Source: Brucella tritici (GTDB lineage Bacteria > Pseudomonadota > Alphaproteobacteria > Rhizobiales > Rhizobiaceae). Taken from it: 64,000 nucleotides of DNA. Each line of letters opens with the position of its first letter. Within the stretch, counting starts at the first letter, position 1. Location of the stretch: assembly GCF_902825325.1 (NCBI RefSeq), contig NZ_CADEAR010000001.1, positions 124,001-188,000 on the forward strand, in the 5' to 3' direction. A program made the translations under genes and the position numbers. Under the pieces are notes generated by a model. The model ran no database searches and had not been told where the DNA came from. It was given only the letters and a program-made list of their open reading frames with translations. Below, one piece after another: positions 16,401 through 24,171 of this stretch.

Positions 16401-17188
16401 AAAAGCCTGTTATGCTGTTTCTGGCGCAGCTCAGCGTGGCTGTCGTCGTTATTCTGGTCTGGCACCTCTTCACCGCTACCCATTTGCTGGGCAATCCGGC
16501 CAAGGCGAAATTCTTCTTTGCGACACCGGGCGATGTGGCGCAGCGCATCTATAAATGGTTCTCCGATGGAACGATCTGGTATCACCTCGGCATCACCCTG
16601 CTTGAAGCCATGCTGGCTTTTGCCATTGGCTCAATCGGCGGCGTGCTGATCGGGTTCTGGTTTGCCCGCAAGCCTCTGCTTGCCGCGATTTTCGACCCTT
16701 ATGTGAAGGCGGCCAATTCTCTGCCGCGCGTCGTGCTTGCGCCAATCTTTGCACTGTGGCTCGGCCTCGGCATCTGGTCAAAGGTGGCGCTTGGCGTCTC
16801 GCTGGTCTTTTTCATCGTCTTCTTCAACGTCTACCAGGGCGTGAAGGAAGTGAACCAGACGGTACTCGCCAATGCGCGTATGCTCGGCATGAACGAGCGA
16901 CAGCTTCTGCGCAATGTCTATCTGCCATCGGCGCTGTCTTGGATGTTCTCAAGCCTGCACACGGCCGTCGGCTTTGCCGTCGTCGGTGCGGTTGTCGGCG
17001 AATATCTCGGTTCGTCGGCGGGGCTTGGTTACCTGATTCATCAGGCGGAAGGCGTGTTCGACGTCACCGGCGTCTTTGCCGGAATGCTGGTGCTGACGGC
17101 ATTCGTGCTGGTCATCGACTGGGGCGTATCCATCGTTGAAGCGCGCCTGCTTGTCTGGCGTCCGAAAGCTGCAGGTCACAACGGTTAA
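16397..17188 (+). CDS. ABC transporter permease, SsuC/TauC type
   Basis: A 263-residue permease with about six membrane helices. The coupling loop LANARMLGMNERQLLRNVYL is near residue 155, and the family-typical VVGEYLGSSAGLGYLI near residue 200. I chose 16397 because it makes an ATGA overlap with the ATPase stop and starts at the first helix (MKKPVMLFLAQLSVAVVVIL); the earlier ATG at 16337 lies inside the ATPase gene. Confidence 0.9.
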   Translation: MKKPVMLFLAQLSVAVVVILVWHLFTATHLLGNPAKAKFFFATPGDVAQRIYKWFSDGTIWYHLGITLLEAMLAFAIGSIGGVLIGFWFARKPLLAAIFDPYVKAANSLPRVVLAPIFALWLGLGIWSKVALGVSLVFFIVFFNVYQGVKEVNQTVLANARMLGMNERQLLRNVYLPSALSWMFSSLHTAVGFAVVGAVVGEYLGSSAGLGYLIHQAEGVFDVTGVFAGMLVLTAFVLVIDWGVSIVEARLLVWRPKAAGHNG

Positions 17189-17208
17189 AAAGATTCAAGG
17201 AGGAAACC

Positions 17209-18249
17209 ATGACGACAACGCGTAGAGATATATTGCTGGGCGCCGCAGCCTTCGGGCTTGCGGGTATAGCCTCGCGCCTTCCCGCCTATGCGCAGGATGC
17301 ATCCGCAACGCCGGAAAAGCCGGAGCTGATGTTCGGTGTCGGTGGCAAGCCGCTCTTCTATTACCTTCCGCTCACCATTGCCGAGCGCAAGGGCTTCTTC
17401 GAGGAAGAAGGCATCAAGGCGACCATCAATGATTTCGGTGGCGGCGCAAAGTCCTTGCAGGCATTGATCGGCGGTTCGGTCGATGTGGTGACCGGCGCAT
17501 ACGAGCACACCATTCGCATGCAGAACAAGGGGCAGGACATCAAGGCCGTCTGCGAGCTTGGCCGCTTTCCGGGCATCTGTATCGGCGTGCGCAAGGACCT
17601 TGCCGGTGAAATCAAGACGATTGCCGATCTGAAGGGCCAGAATGTCGGCGTCACGGCGCCCGGCTCGTCTACCTCTCTGCTGCTGCAATATGCGCTCATC
17701 AAGAACGGCCTCTCCGAAGATGCTGCTTCGATCATCGGTGTCGGCGGTGGTGCAAGTGCTGTCGCAGCCATCAAGAAGGGCGAAATCGCCGCCCTCGTCC
17801 ATCTCGATCCGGTCATCACGCGACTGGAAGTCGATGGCGACATCACGCTGCTACTCGATACACGCACCGAAGAAGGCACCCGCCAGCTTTTCGGTGGCAC
17901 CAATCCAGCCGCGACCGTCTACGTGCAGCAGAGCTTCATCGATGCAAATCCGGTAACCACGCAGCGGGTCGTCAATGCTTTCGTCAAGTCACTGAACTGG
18001 ATTCACAAGGCTTCTGCCGATGACGTGGCAGATGCTGTGCCGGAAGAATATCTGCTCGGCGACCGCGCGCTGTACAAGACCGGCTTCGAGAAGTCCCGCG
18101 CCATGTATTCCGAAAAGGGCCTGATCGCGGAAGACGGCTTCAAGAGCCTGTTCGAGATGCTGAAGGCGCTCGATCCGGAACTGGCAAGTGCGGATATCTC
18201 ATTCGCGCAAACCTTCGATCCGCGCTTCGTGGAAGCTGCAAAAGTATAA
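17209..18249 (+). CDS. ABC transporter substrate-binding protein with Tat signal
   Basis: A 346-residue NMT1/TauA-like binding protein. The N-terminus has a twin-arginine signal (TTRRDILLGAAAFGLAGIAS, cleavage near AYAQ-DA), so it is probably exported folded. The mature part begins ELMFGVGGKPLFYYLPLTIA and has the two-lobe layout, with VGVTAPGSSTSLLLQYALIK in the second lobe. AAGGAGGAAACC precedes the ATG. It closes the importer operon and is followed by a bidirectional terminator. The ligand is not readable from the sequence. Confidence 0.88.
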   Translation: MTTTRRDILLGAAAFGLAGIASRLPAYAQDASATPEKPELMFGVGGKPLFYYLPLTIAERKGFFEEEGIKATINDFGGGAKSLQALIGGSVDVVTGAYEHTIRMQNKGQDIKAVCELGRFPGICIGVRKDLAGEIKTIADLKGQNVGVTAPGSSTSLLLQYALIKNGLSEDAASIIGVGGGASAVAAIKKGEIAALVHLDPVITRLEVDGDITLLLDTRTEEGTRQLFGGTNPAATVYVQQSFIDANPVTTQRVVNAFVKSLNWIHKASADDVADAVPEEYLLGDRALYKTGFEKSRAMYSEKGLIAEDGFKSLFEMLKALDPELASADISFAQTFDPRFVEAAKV

Positions 18250-18258
18250 ATCCGCTTT

Positions 18259-18285
18259 GGGCAGGGTTGTGCCCTGCCCTTTGCA
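18259..18285. terminator. Terminator between convergent binding-protein and LysR genes
   Basis: GGGCAGGG (18259-18266), loop TTGTG, CCCTGCCC (18272-18279), then TTTGC. The stem is perfect and serves the importer operon; the gene on the other strand ends at 18303, so the site may work both ways. Confidence 0.7.
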
Positions 18286-18302
18286 TCTTCTTTATCAAAA
18301 GT

Positions 18303-19181
18303 TCAAAAGCGACTCTTGGCAAAGCGCTCCTGCAGCCATTGTGCGGCTGACCCCTGCCGTCGCCGCTTGTTCCAGATCAGCTCCAGCGCGACCGGATGCG
18401 CACCTTCGTCGAACTGCAGTTTCGGAATGACAAGCTCCGGCGCCAGCGGTGAGTCCTTCAAGATATGTTCTGGAATGAACGCCCAGCCGATCCCTCGCGT
18501 GAGGATTTGCAGGATGACCCAGTGGCTTTCCACCCACCAGACCTCGGCACCGACCCGCAAACGGCGGCTTTCTGCGGTGTCGCTGTGTTTACGGGCCATG
18601 ATCTGGCGAAACGACCTCAAATCTTCCCAACTGACCGCAGTATGCGCCAGCGGATGCTCGCGCCCGCAGACCAGCACCAGAGGCACCCAGCCTATGGTAT
18701 GGAAGCCAAGCTCATCAGGCATCTGCTCGGCGCGCCACATGACGCCGAGGTCCGCCCTTCCCTCCAGTACAAGCCCGCTTATCGCGGTTGAAGGCGGAAA
18801 GGTCAGTTCAAGCTCTACATGCGGAAACTCCTGTGCAAAGGCTGCAAACAGCGTCGCGATGGCCGGTTCGGGGTAAAGTTCGTCGATTGCAACCACGAGA
18901 CGGCTTTCCACATGATCGCCGAAATTTCTGGCGACGGAAATCAGATGCTCCCGCCTTGCAAGCAGCAGCCGCGCTTCCGGCAACAGCCTTGCACCCGCCT
19001 CCGTCAACACAGGATTGCGGGATGCACGGCTGAACAGCTTGACGTCGAGATCGTCTTCCAGCGAGGAAACCAGCACGCTGACCGCAGACTGTGCCTTGCG
19101 CAAATATCGCGCGGCGGCGGAGAATGATCCGTGATCCGCAGAGGCCACAAAGGCCTCGAGTTGCTCCAGTTCGATACTCAT
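18303..19181 (-). CDS. LysR family regulator of PACE efflux gene
   Basis: A 292-residue LysR regulator. The HTH is at about residues 1-60 (LEQLEAFVASADHGSFSAAA, then YLRKAQSAVSVLVSSLEDDL) and an effector domain follows. It is divergent from a PACE efflux gene with 85 bases between them, and that gap holds a perfect T-N11-A palindrome (19212-19230), the type of site LysR proteins bind. The pairing matches AceR/AceI of Acinetobacter, where a LysR protein activates a chlorhexidine pump. The inducer here is unknown. Confidence 0.88.
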   Translation of the reverse strand: MSIELEQLEAFVASADHGSFSAAARYLRKAQSAVSVLVSSLEDDLDVKLFSRASRNPVLTEAGARLLPEARLLLARREHLISVARNFGDHVESRLVVAIDELYPEPAIATLFAAFAQEFPHVELELTFPPSTAISGLVLEGRADLGVMWRAEQMPDELGFHTIGWVPLVLVCGREHPLAHTAVSWEDLRSFRQIMARKHSDTAESRRLRVGAEVWWVESHWVILQILTRGIGWAFIPEHILKDSPLAPELVIPKLQFDEGAHPVALELIWNKRRRQGSAAQWLQERFAKSRF

Positions 19182-19211
19182 CTATCGTAAATCCAGATAA
19201 TATCTAACTTT

Positions 19212-19230
19212 TCTTATTGGCATAATAAGA
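19212..19230. promoter_or_regulatory. Predicted LysR box between LysR and PACE genes
   Basis: TCTTATT (19212-19218), spacer GGCAT, AATAAGA (19224-19230): a perfect palindrome that contains the T-N11-A LysR motif. It lies 37 bases upstream of the PACE start codon. Confidence 0.6.
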
Positions 19231-19266
19231 TAGAAGCACGCGCATTAACAACAGGGATTAAAGGAA

Positions 19267-19701
19267 ATGCGCAGTTTTATGGACCGTGTCCGCCACGCAA
19301 CGATGTTTGAAATCATCGGTCTGGCGATCTTCATACCCGGTTCCGCCTTCATTCTGGACAAGCCTGCAGCAGAGATGGGCGTCATCGGGGTTGTTTCGGC
19401 AACCACCGCAACCGTGTGGAATTTTCTGTTCAATCTGGGTTTTGACAAGGCGATGCTGCGCTTCACCGGCAGCGTCAACAAGAGCATGGCCGTCCGGGTT
19501 CTTCACGCGATCCTTTTCGAAGCCGGGTTGATCGTGCTTCTGATCCCGTTCATCGCCTGGTATCTGGGAATTTCGCTGGTGACCGCTCTTGTGATGGATA
19601 TAGCGATTGTCGTCTTCTATCTGGTCTATGCGTTCGTGTTCAACATCGCATATGACAGGTTGTTCCCGCTGCCACTCGGGCAGACTGCAGAAGCGGTCTA
19701 G
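19267..19701 (+). CDS. PACE family multidrug/biocide efflux transporter
   Basis: A 144-residue membrane protein with four helices in two bacterial transmembrane-pair domains. The glutamate that couples proton transport in AceI is at the same residue here (Glu15, in RHATMFE). Other PACE features are an FNxxFD-like FNLGFDKAML in the first pair and VYAFVFNIAYDRLFPLPLG at the end. Members export chlorhexidine, acriflavine and possibly polyamines. AAAGGAAATG gives its ribosome site. Divergent from its likely LysR activator. Confidence 0.88.
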   Translation: MRSFMDRVRHATMFEIIGLAIFIPGSAFILDKPAAEMGVIGVVSATTATVWNFLFNLGFDKAMLRFTGSVNKSMAVRVLHAILFEAGLIVLLIPFIAWYLGISLVTALVMDIAIVVFYLVYAFVFNIAYDRLFPLPLGQTAEAV

Positions 19702-19755
19702 CATTTTGCAATAGCTATACTGCCGCGCCTTCGATACTGAATCCAAAGGCGGCAT

Positions 19756-19851
19756 GTGTGTGCGAAAATGGTGATTTTCGAGTACCGGAGCGCAGTGTAC
19801 TTAAGGTACATAAGCACCGGAACGGAGAAAAATCGCCATTTGCAGCCACAC
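19756..19851. repeat. Palindromic repeat element of about 96 bp, Bru-RS-like
   Basis: An imperfect inverted repeat centred on TTAA at 19801-19804. The left arm starts GTGTGTGCGAAAATGGTGAT; the right arm read in reverse complement starts GTGTGGCTGCAAATGGCGAT. The arms share GATTTT..CCGG..GTAC blocks along about 45 bases. Size, palindromic form and intergenic place match the Bru-RS repeats of Brucella, from memory of that family. It lies between the ends of the PACE and EamA genes. Confidence 0.6.
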
Positions 19852-19874
19852 AGGGCGACTTTTGGAGCAGGCTC

Positions 19875-20774
19875 TCAACAGGGGGCGCGGCGCTTGCGGA
19901 GATTTGCCTGTCGCTGCTCCCAGGCGATGAGCAGCAAGCTTGCCAGCACGATCAGGAATGCACCGGCAAACACATTCGCGGCCGGAACTTCCGCCCATAT
20001 GAGATAGCCGTAGATAAAGGCCCAGATCAGCCCGCTATATTCCACGGGCGCCAGCGCCGAGGCGGGTGCGTGGCGAAACCCTTCATAAAGAAGGAACTGG
20101 CCGAGGGTTGATACAAGCCCCAGACAGATCATCAAAAGCCAGCCGTTGAGATCGGGGTCCTGCCATGTCCACGGAAAGGACAGTGCACAGGCCAGGCCGA
20201 ACAACAGGCTGGTCGCATACATCTGTGTCATCGTGGTTTCGCTGCGGCTGACAAGCCGGATCAGGATCGTGCTCCATGCCCAGCAGAAACCTGCCACGAT
20301 ACACATGGCGGCGGGAATAAGATTGGGCGAATGGGTCGGGTTCGCAGCAACCGTTACGCCGATGAAACCGATGGCGCAGGCGATCCATCTCCCCGGTCCG
20401 ATCTTCTCCTTGAGGACGAGGATCGACAGGAACATGACCATGATCGGCGCGGAGAAATAAAGCGTCGTCAGTTCTGCCAGCTCGAGATGGCGGGCGGCAT
20501 TGTAGAACAGCAGCCACGCGCCAAGCATAAGCGCGGCACGCAGAACCACGGTGTTGCGATAAGGGCTTCGGAAAATCGATGGATGACGGCGATAGCGTAT
20601 CAGCACGCCGGTAATGAGCACGATCACCAGACTGCGCATGAACAATATCTGTGGCACCTGATAGGTCGCCACGAGCCATTTCACCATGGCATCCTGAAGG
20701 GCAAAACAGGCGTAACCGCCGCAGGCAAGCGCAATGCCTGCGAGCGGTCTTGAACTAACTGACCCGGTGTCCAT
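19875..20774 (-). CDS. EamA/DMT family transporter
   Basis: A 299-residue membrane protein with about ten helices and two EamA repeats. The start at 20774 (MDTGSVSSRPLAGIALACGG) is preceded by GAGGA on the minus strand; a 46-residue extension to 20912 shows no conserved character. Likely an exporter of amino acids or other metabolites. No neighbour gives a substrate. Part of the repeat element lies just after its end. Confidence 0.85.
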   Translation of the reverse strand: MDTGSVSSRPLAGIALACGGYACFALQDAMVKWLVATYQVPQILFMRSLVIVLITGVLIRYRRHPSIFRSPYRNTVVLRAALMLGAWLLFYNAARHLELAELTTLYFSAPIMVMFLSILVLKEKIGPGRWIACAIGFIGVTVAANPTHSPNLIPAAMCIVAGFCWAWSTILIRLVSRSETTMTQMYATSLLFGLACALSFPWTWQDPDLNGWLLMICLGLVSTLGQFLLYEGFRHAPASALAPVEYSGLIWAFIYGYLIWAEVPAANVFAGAFLIVLASLLLIAWEQRQANLRKRRAPC

Positions 20775-20921
20775 GAATTCCTCGATCCGGCCCAGGAATC
20801 TCCGCTGCGGGAAGGGCCACGAACGCTGAATTTGCAGGACTGCAGCGCGTAAGCAAGAGGCTGATATATGACGATTGCAGACGGGAGTGCCAATGTAGCC
20901 GGAATGCAACAAATTGGGAGG

Positions 20922-21815
20922 CTAAAACACCAGGGATCGATGCGCCGCAGTTCCTGCCGTCACGCCATCAGCCACAGACCACGCGACGCTGTGCGCGCCA
21001 CGAGTAATATCGCCTGCTGCAAAAATTCCGGGCACGGTTGTCGTCTTCAGTCCGTCTGTCTGTATCGTTCTGCCGAGCGGCAGTTCATCCATTGCGCAGC
21101 CGAACGTGTCGGCAATCTGGCTGTTCAGCCGATTGCGTGGTCCGATGTAAAGCGCATTGAGTGGGACCAGTCGCCCATCTTCAAGCTCGACCTCTGAAAT
21201 GTCGCCCCCCTCGCCGTGCAATGCACTGACCGGGCTGTGTTCGATCTTCACGCCGCGCCGTTCCAGTTCTGCGAATGCCTCTGCATCCGGTTCCAGCCCT
21301 TTATCGATAAAGAAGGTTGTCGGTCCCCATTCCGAGATCAGCATGGCCTGATGCACCGACATGGGCGACAGATTGAGAACGCCGAGCTGACGGTCGCTGA
21401 ATTCATAGCCGTGGCAATAAGGACAATGAATGACGGTATTGCCCCATCGTTCCGCGAGGCCGGGAATATCCGGCAGATCATCCGATATGCCGAAAGCAAA
21501 GATCAGTCTGCGTCCCTCAACAATCTCTCCGCTATCAAGTTCGATCGTAAAATTATCGATTTCGCCGCTACCCGAAACGGCCTTGCCTTGCGTGAAGGTC
21601 ACGGTCGGATAGGCTTCGACCTGCGCCTTCGCCGTTTCCAGCATGGAGAGCGGGTTGCTGCCGTCCTGCGCAAAGAAACCATGCGAATGTTCGGCGAAAC
21701 GGTTGCGCGGTTTTCCGGCGTCGATCACGCGGACAGATCGTCTGCCGCGCGCCAGATAGGTTGCCGCAGACAAGCCAGCGAAGCTGCCGCCGATGATGAT
21801 TGCATCATGATGCAT
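20922..21815 (-). CDS. FAD-dependent thioredoxin-reductase-like oxidoreductase
   Basis: A 297-residue flavoprotein. The FAD-binding GGSFAGLSAA is at residues 9-18, the redox-active pair CPYC at 131-134 (in CPYCHGYEF) and the C-terminal FAD motif near PGIFAAGDIT. It lacks a clear GxGxxA NAD(P)H motif in the middle domain (LNLSPMSVHQ in its place), a trait of thioredoxin-reductase-like diflavin-independent oxidases. It overlaps the Rrf2 regulator upstream by 11 bases, so both form one operon and the regulator is likely a thiol or reactive-species sensor for it. Confidence 0.85.
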   Translation of the reverse strand: MHHDAIIIGGSFAGLSAATYLARGRRSVRVIDAGKPRNRFAEHSHGFFAQDGSNPLSMLETAKAQVEAYPTVTFTQGKAVSGSGEIDNFTIELDSGEIVEGRRLIFAFGISDDLPDIPGLAERWGNTVIHCPYCHGYEFSDRQLGVLNLSPMSVHQAMLISEWGPTTFFIDKGLEPDAEAFAELERRGVKIEHSPVSALHGEGGDISEVELEDGRLVPLNALYIGPRNRLNSQIADTFGCAMDELPLGRTIQTDGLKTTTVPGIFAAGDITRGAHSVAWSVADGVTAGTAAHRSLVF

Positions 21816-22269
21816 GATTGCTCTCCAGATCGAATGTTACGCCGCGCTCCAGCGCGCGTTGATGAAAATCCGCGCTCAGCATGGCAAGCGTGACCTCGCC
21901 AAAACGCCCCAGAAGAAGGTTTTCGGCGTCGTTAAATGCCTTGCTCAGCGAGGCGTTCACCGCCTGCTCCACAAGACAGCCCGGCATTTCCGTGCGGTTG
22001 CCCATGGCCAGAAGCGCCGGTTCCCCGATGGCTTCGTAAATGTCACGCAAGGTAACCTTGTTGAGGTCGCAGGCGATTTCCCACCCGCCGCCATGTCCCT
22101 TTTCCGAGCGAACATAGCCCTGCTCGCGCAGGCCACCCATGACGCGTCTCACGACGACCGGATTGGTGGTCATGGCTTTGGCAAGAACCTCAGACGTGAC
22201 CGGTCCTTTATGTTCCGCCATGTGAAGAAGGACGTGCAGAACGCCCGATAATTTGCTGTCTCTTTTCAT
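21805..22269 (-). CDS. Rrf2 family transcriptional regulator
   Basis: A 154-residue Rrf2 protein with a winged HTH (EVLAKAMTTNPVVVRRVMGG, residues 28-47) and the conserved GHGGGWEI wing at about 58-65. It has only two cysteines, C67 and C98, so it lacks the three-cysteine Fe-S ligand set of IscR/NsrR and may sense oxidants through a disulfide like HypR, a comparison from family knowledge. The start at 22269 is the last ATG before the HTH and lies directly against a perfect palindrome, which suggests autoregulation. It overlaps the oxidoreductase gene. Confidence 0.85.
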   Translation of the reverse strand: MKRDSKLSGVLHVLLHMAEHKGPVTSEVLAKAMTTNPVVVRRVMGGLREQGYVRSEKGHGGGWEIACDLNKVTLRDIYEAIGEPALLAMGNRTEMPGCLVEQAVNASLSKAFNDAENLLLGRFGEVTLAMLSADFHQRALERGVTFDLESNHAS

Positions 22270-22286
22270 GTAACAATAAATGTTAC
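22270..22286 (-). promoter_or_regulatory. Palindromic operator at Rrf2 start codon
   Basis: GTAACA-ATAAA-TGTTAC, a perfect palindrome with 6-bp arms, ends one base before the Rrf2 start codon on the minus strand. It overlaps the likely -10 region of the promoter at 22277-22305, so a bound repressor would block RNA polymerase. Confidence 0.6.
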
Positions 22287-22305
22287 GAGAATCGATAAAT
22301 GTCAA
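22277..22305 (-). promoter_or_regulatory. Predicted sigma-70 promoter of Rrf2/oxidoreductase operon
   Basis: Minus strand: a perfect -35 TTGACA at 22305-22300, 17 bases, then CATTTA at 22282-22277 as a weak -10. The palindrome overlaps the -10. If used, the transcript would have almost no leader. Confidence 0.45.
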
Positions 22306-22362
22306 CACAACCGATGAAAAGCACCGGGTCAGATAAATGTGATCATTACGGAGTGGTTTGGA

Positions 22363-23133
22363 TTATCTATAGATTTCAGGCTTGTAACGGCTGCCGAGAC
22401 GGTAGCGGTTACCGGCGTAGATCAGCTTGTTGACGGTCGCCACCGTCTCGCCTGTCCATGTCCGGCGGTCCAGAAGCACACAGGCGATGCCATCGTCGAG
22501 ACGCAACAGACGCGCAATTTCTGCGTCGGGTGTGATCGCTGAAATGACCTGTTCAACCTCGGTCATCGGTGTGCTTTTCTGAAGATAATCGTAGGTCGTG
22601 ATCGCCCGAAAATCCTGCAGCTCATAATGCTGCACGAGGTTTGTATTGACGAAGCGCTCCTCAAGCTGCACCGGCACATCGTTTTCGAGATGTACGATCA
22701 GCGAATGGGCGATGGGAATGCTCCTTTGCAGTTCAAACGCATTGAGCAGTTCGGGCGTTGGTTCGATGATGTCGAGGGTGACGACTTCGGCGCGATGTTG
22801 CCCGCCGCGCGCCTTGATTTCATTGGCGATGTTGACGACTTCGATCAGCGTCGTTTCCGGCTTTGGAGGGGCAACGAAAGTGCCGACGCCCTGGATGCGC
22901 TTCAATATGCCCTGATCGGTCAGTTCCCGCAAAGCGCGGTTCACGGTCATGCGGGAAATGCCAAGCGCATCCACCAGCTCATGTTCCGAAGGCAGGCGGT
23001 GATTGCCCGGCCAGCGGCCGGAGCGGATATTGTCCAGCACCTGCGCCTTGACCTTCTCATAGAGCGGCCCGGCGGTTTCGGGCAGTTCGATGCCGGCGAT
23101 ATGATGGGGTTCCGATTTGTCGCCAGCGCCCAT
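22363..23133 (-). CDS. GntR family regulator, HutC subfamily (UTRA domain)
   Basis: A 256-residue repressor. The winged HTH is at about 22-90 (GRWPGNHRLPSEHELVDALG, then SRMTVNRALREL) and the UTRA effector domain at about 110-250, ending in NKLIYAGNRYRLGSRYKPEI. HutC-type GntR repressors bind GT-N-TA-N-AC, and that site (GTCTATAC) occurs in the promoter region at 30626-30633 at the head of this operon. Its gene is the last of eight, four bases from the zinc dehydrogenase, so autoregulation is likely. The effector may be the imported substrate. Confidence 0.9.
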   Translation of the reverse strand: MGAGDKSEPHHIAGIELPETAGPLYEKVKAQVLDNIRSGRWPGNHRLPSEHELVDALGISRMTVNRALRELTDQGILKRIQGVGTFVAPPKPETTLIEVVNIANEIKARGGQHRAEVVTLDIIEPTPELLNAFELQRSIPIAHSLIVHLENDVPVQLEERFVNTNLVQHYELQDFRAITTYDYLQKSTPMTEVEQVISAITPDAEIARLLRLDDGIACVLLDRRTWTGETVATVNKLIYAGNRYRLGSRYKPEIYR

Positions 23134-23136
23134 GGG

Positions 23137-24150
23137 TCACATCCCTGTCCGTATGATTGTTTTCAAACCGTCAGCCTCACCGGCTATCAGCCGGGCATAG
23201 GCCTCCGGGACTTCATCGAGCGGGATTTCCCGGTCGACAAGCTGCAGCAGCGGCGCCTCAAGATCGGGCAGAAGCTTTGCGATTTCATGCAGTTCGTCCT
23301 GATAGGCATGGCAGCCGATCAGACTGATCTCCCGCTCGACCAGAATGTTCGGATCAAGCTCGATCCTGCCATGGGATATGCCGACCAGTGCCAGCGAGCC
23401 GCCGCCGGAAAGCACGTTGAGCGTTGCCTTGAGGACGCCGATATTGCCGGTGGCATCAATCGCATAGCGGATTGGCTGGCCATCAAGTGCGGCTTCAATT
23501 GCAGCCTTGTCGAGTGGCACCTTGATTGCACCGGTGACTGTTGAAACAAGATTGGCGCGCTGGTCGTTGCGGTCGCAGACCAGTACGGGACCGTCATGCA
23601 GGCGGGAGAGAAGAAGCGCTGCAAGCCCGCCGATTGGCCCGCAACCCACAACGAGAACCGCTTCGCCCGACGGCACGCGCTGCTTGCGGATGGCGTGCAG
23701 CGCCACCGAAAGCGGCTCGCCCATGGCGGCGACCGCCGGGTTGATGGCCGAATCGTAATGAACGAGGAGCCGCGCGGGAAGTGCTGTCTCCTCGGCAAAA
23801 CCGCCATCACAGACTTCGCCGAAAAAGCCGAGCGTTTCACAGACATTGTGTCTGCCGCTTTTGCAGGACGGGCATTTGCCACACCAGTAGCGGGAGTCAG
23901 CGATCACCGTATCGCCGGGTTTGAAACCGGTCACGCCAGCGCCGATCTCGGTCACGACGCCAGCAAATTCGTGACCGGCGACCGAAGGTGACCGGCTGAT
24001 CCATTGTCCGGTCATGAAATTATGCAGATCGGAGCCACAGATACCGGCAGCCGATACTTTCAGCCGGACCCAGCCCGGCTCAGGCCGCGACGACGGGTCG
24101 ATTGTCTCGACCCGCAAGTCCTTCGCCGCATAAAGCCGAACAGCCTTCAT
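23137..24150 (-). CDS. Zinc-dependent alcohol dehydrogenase (MDR family)
   Basis: A 337-residue medium-chain dehydrogenase. Catalytic zinc ligands C38 and H60-E61 (GHE) are present, and the structural zinc lobe C90, C93, C96, C104 (CGKCPSCKSGRHNVC) is complete. The Rossmann motif is VVGCGPIGG near residue 165. It resembles sorbitol/threonine/idonate dehydrogenases and should oxidise a secondary hydroxyl with NAD(P). Its neighbours are a HisD-family dehydrogenase and the GntR regulator, so it likely acts on the substrate of the ABC importer or its epimer. Confidence 0.88.
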   Translation of the reverse strand: MKAVRLYAAKDLRVETIDPSSRPEPGWVRLKVSAAGICGSDLHNFMTGQWISRSPSVAGHEFAGVVTEIGAGVTGFKPGDTVIADSRYWCGKCPSCKSGRHNVCETLGFFGEVCDGGFAEETALPARLLVHYDSAINPAVAAMGEPLSVALHAIRKQRVPSGEAVLVVGCGPIGGLAALLLSRLHDGPVLVCDRNDQRANLVSTVTGAIKVPLDKAAIEAALDGQPIRYAIDATGNIGVLKATLNVLSGGGSLALVGISHGRIELDPNILVEREISLIGCHAYQDELHEIAKLLPDLEAPLLQLVDREIPLDEVPEAYARLIAGEADGLKTIIRTGM

Positions 24151-24171
24151 CGTCAGCCTCCCCGGCTTTTC

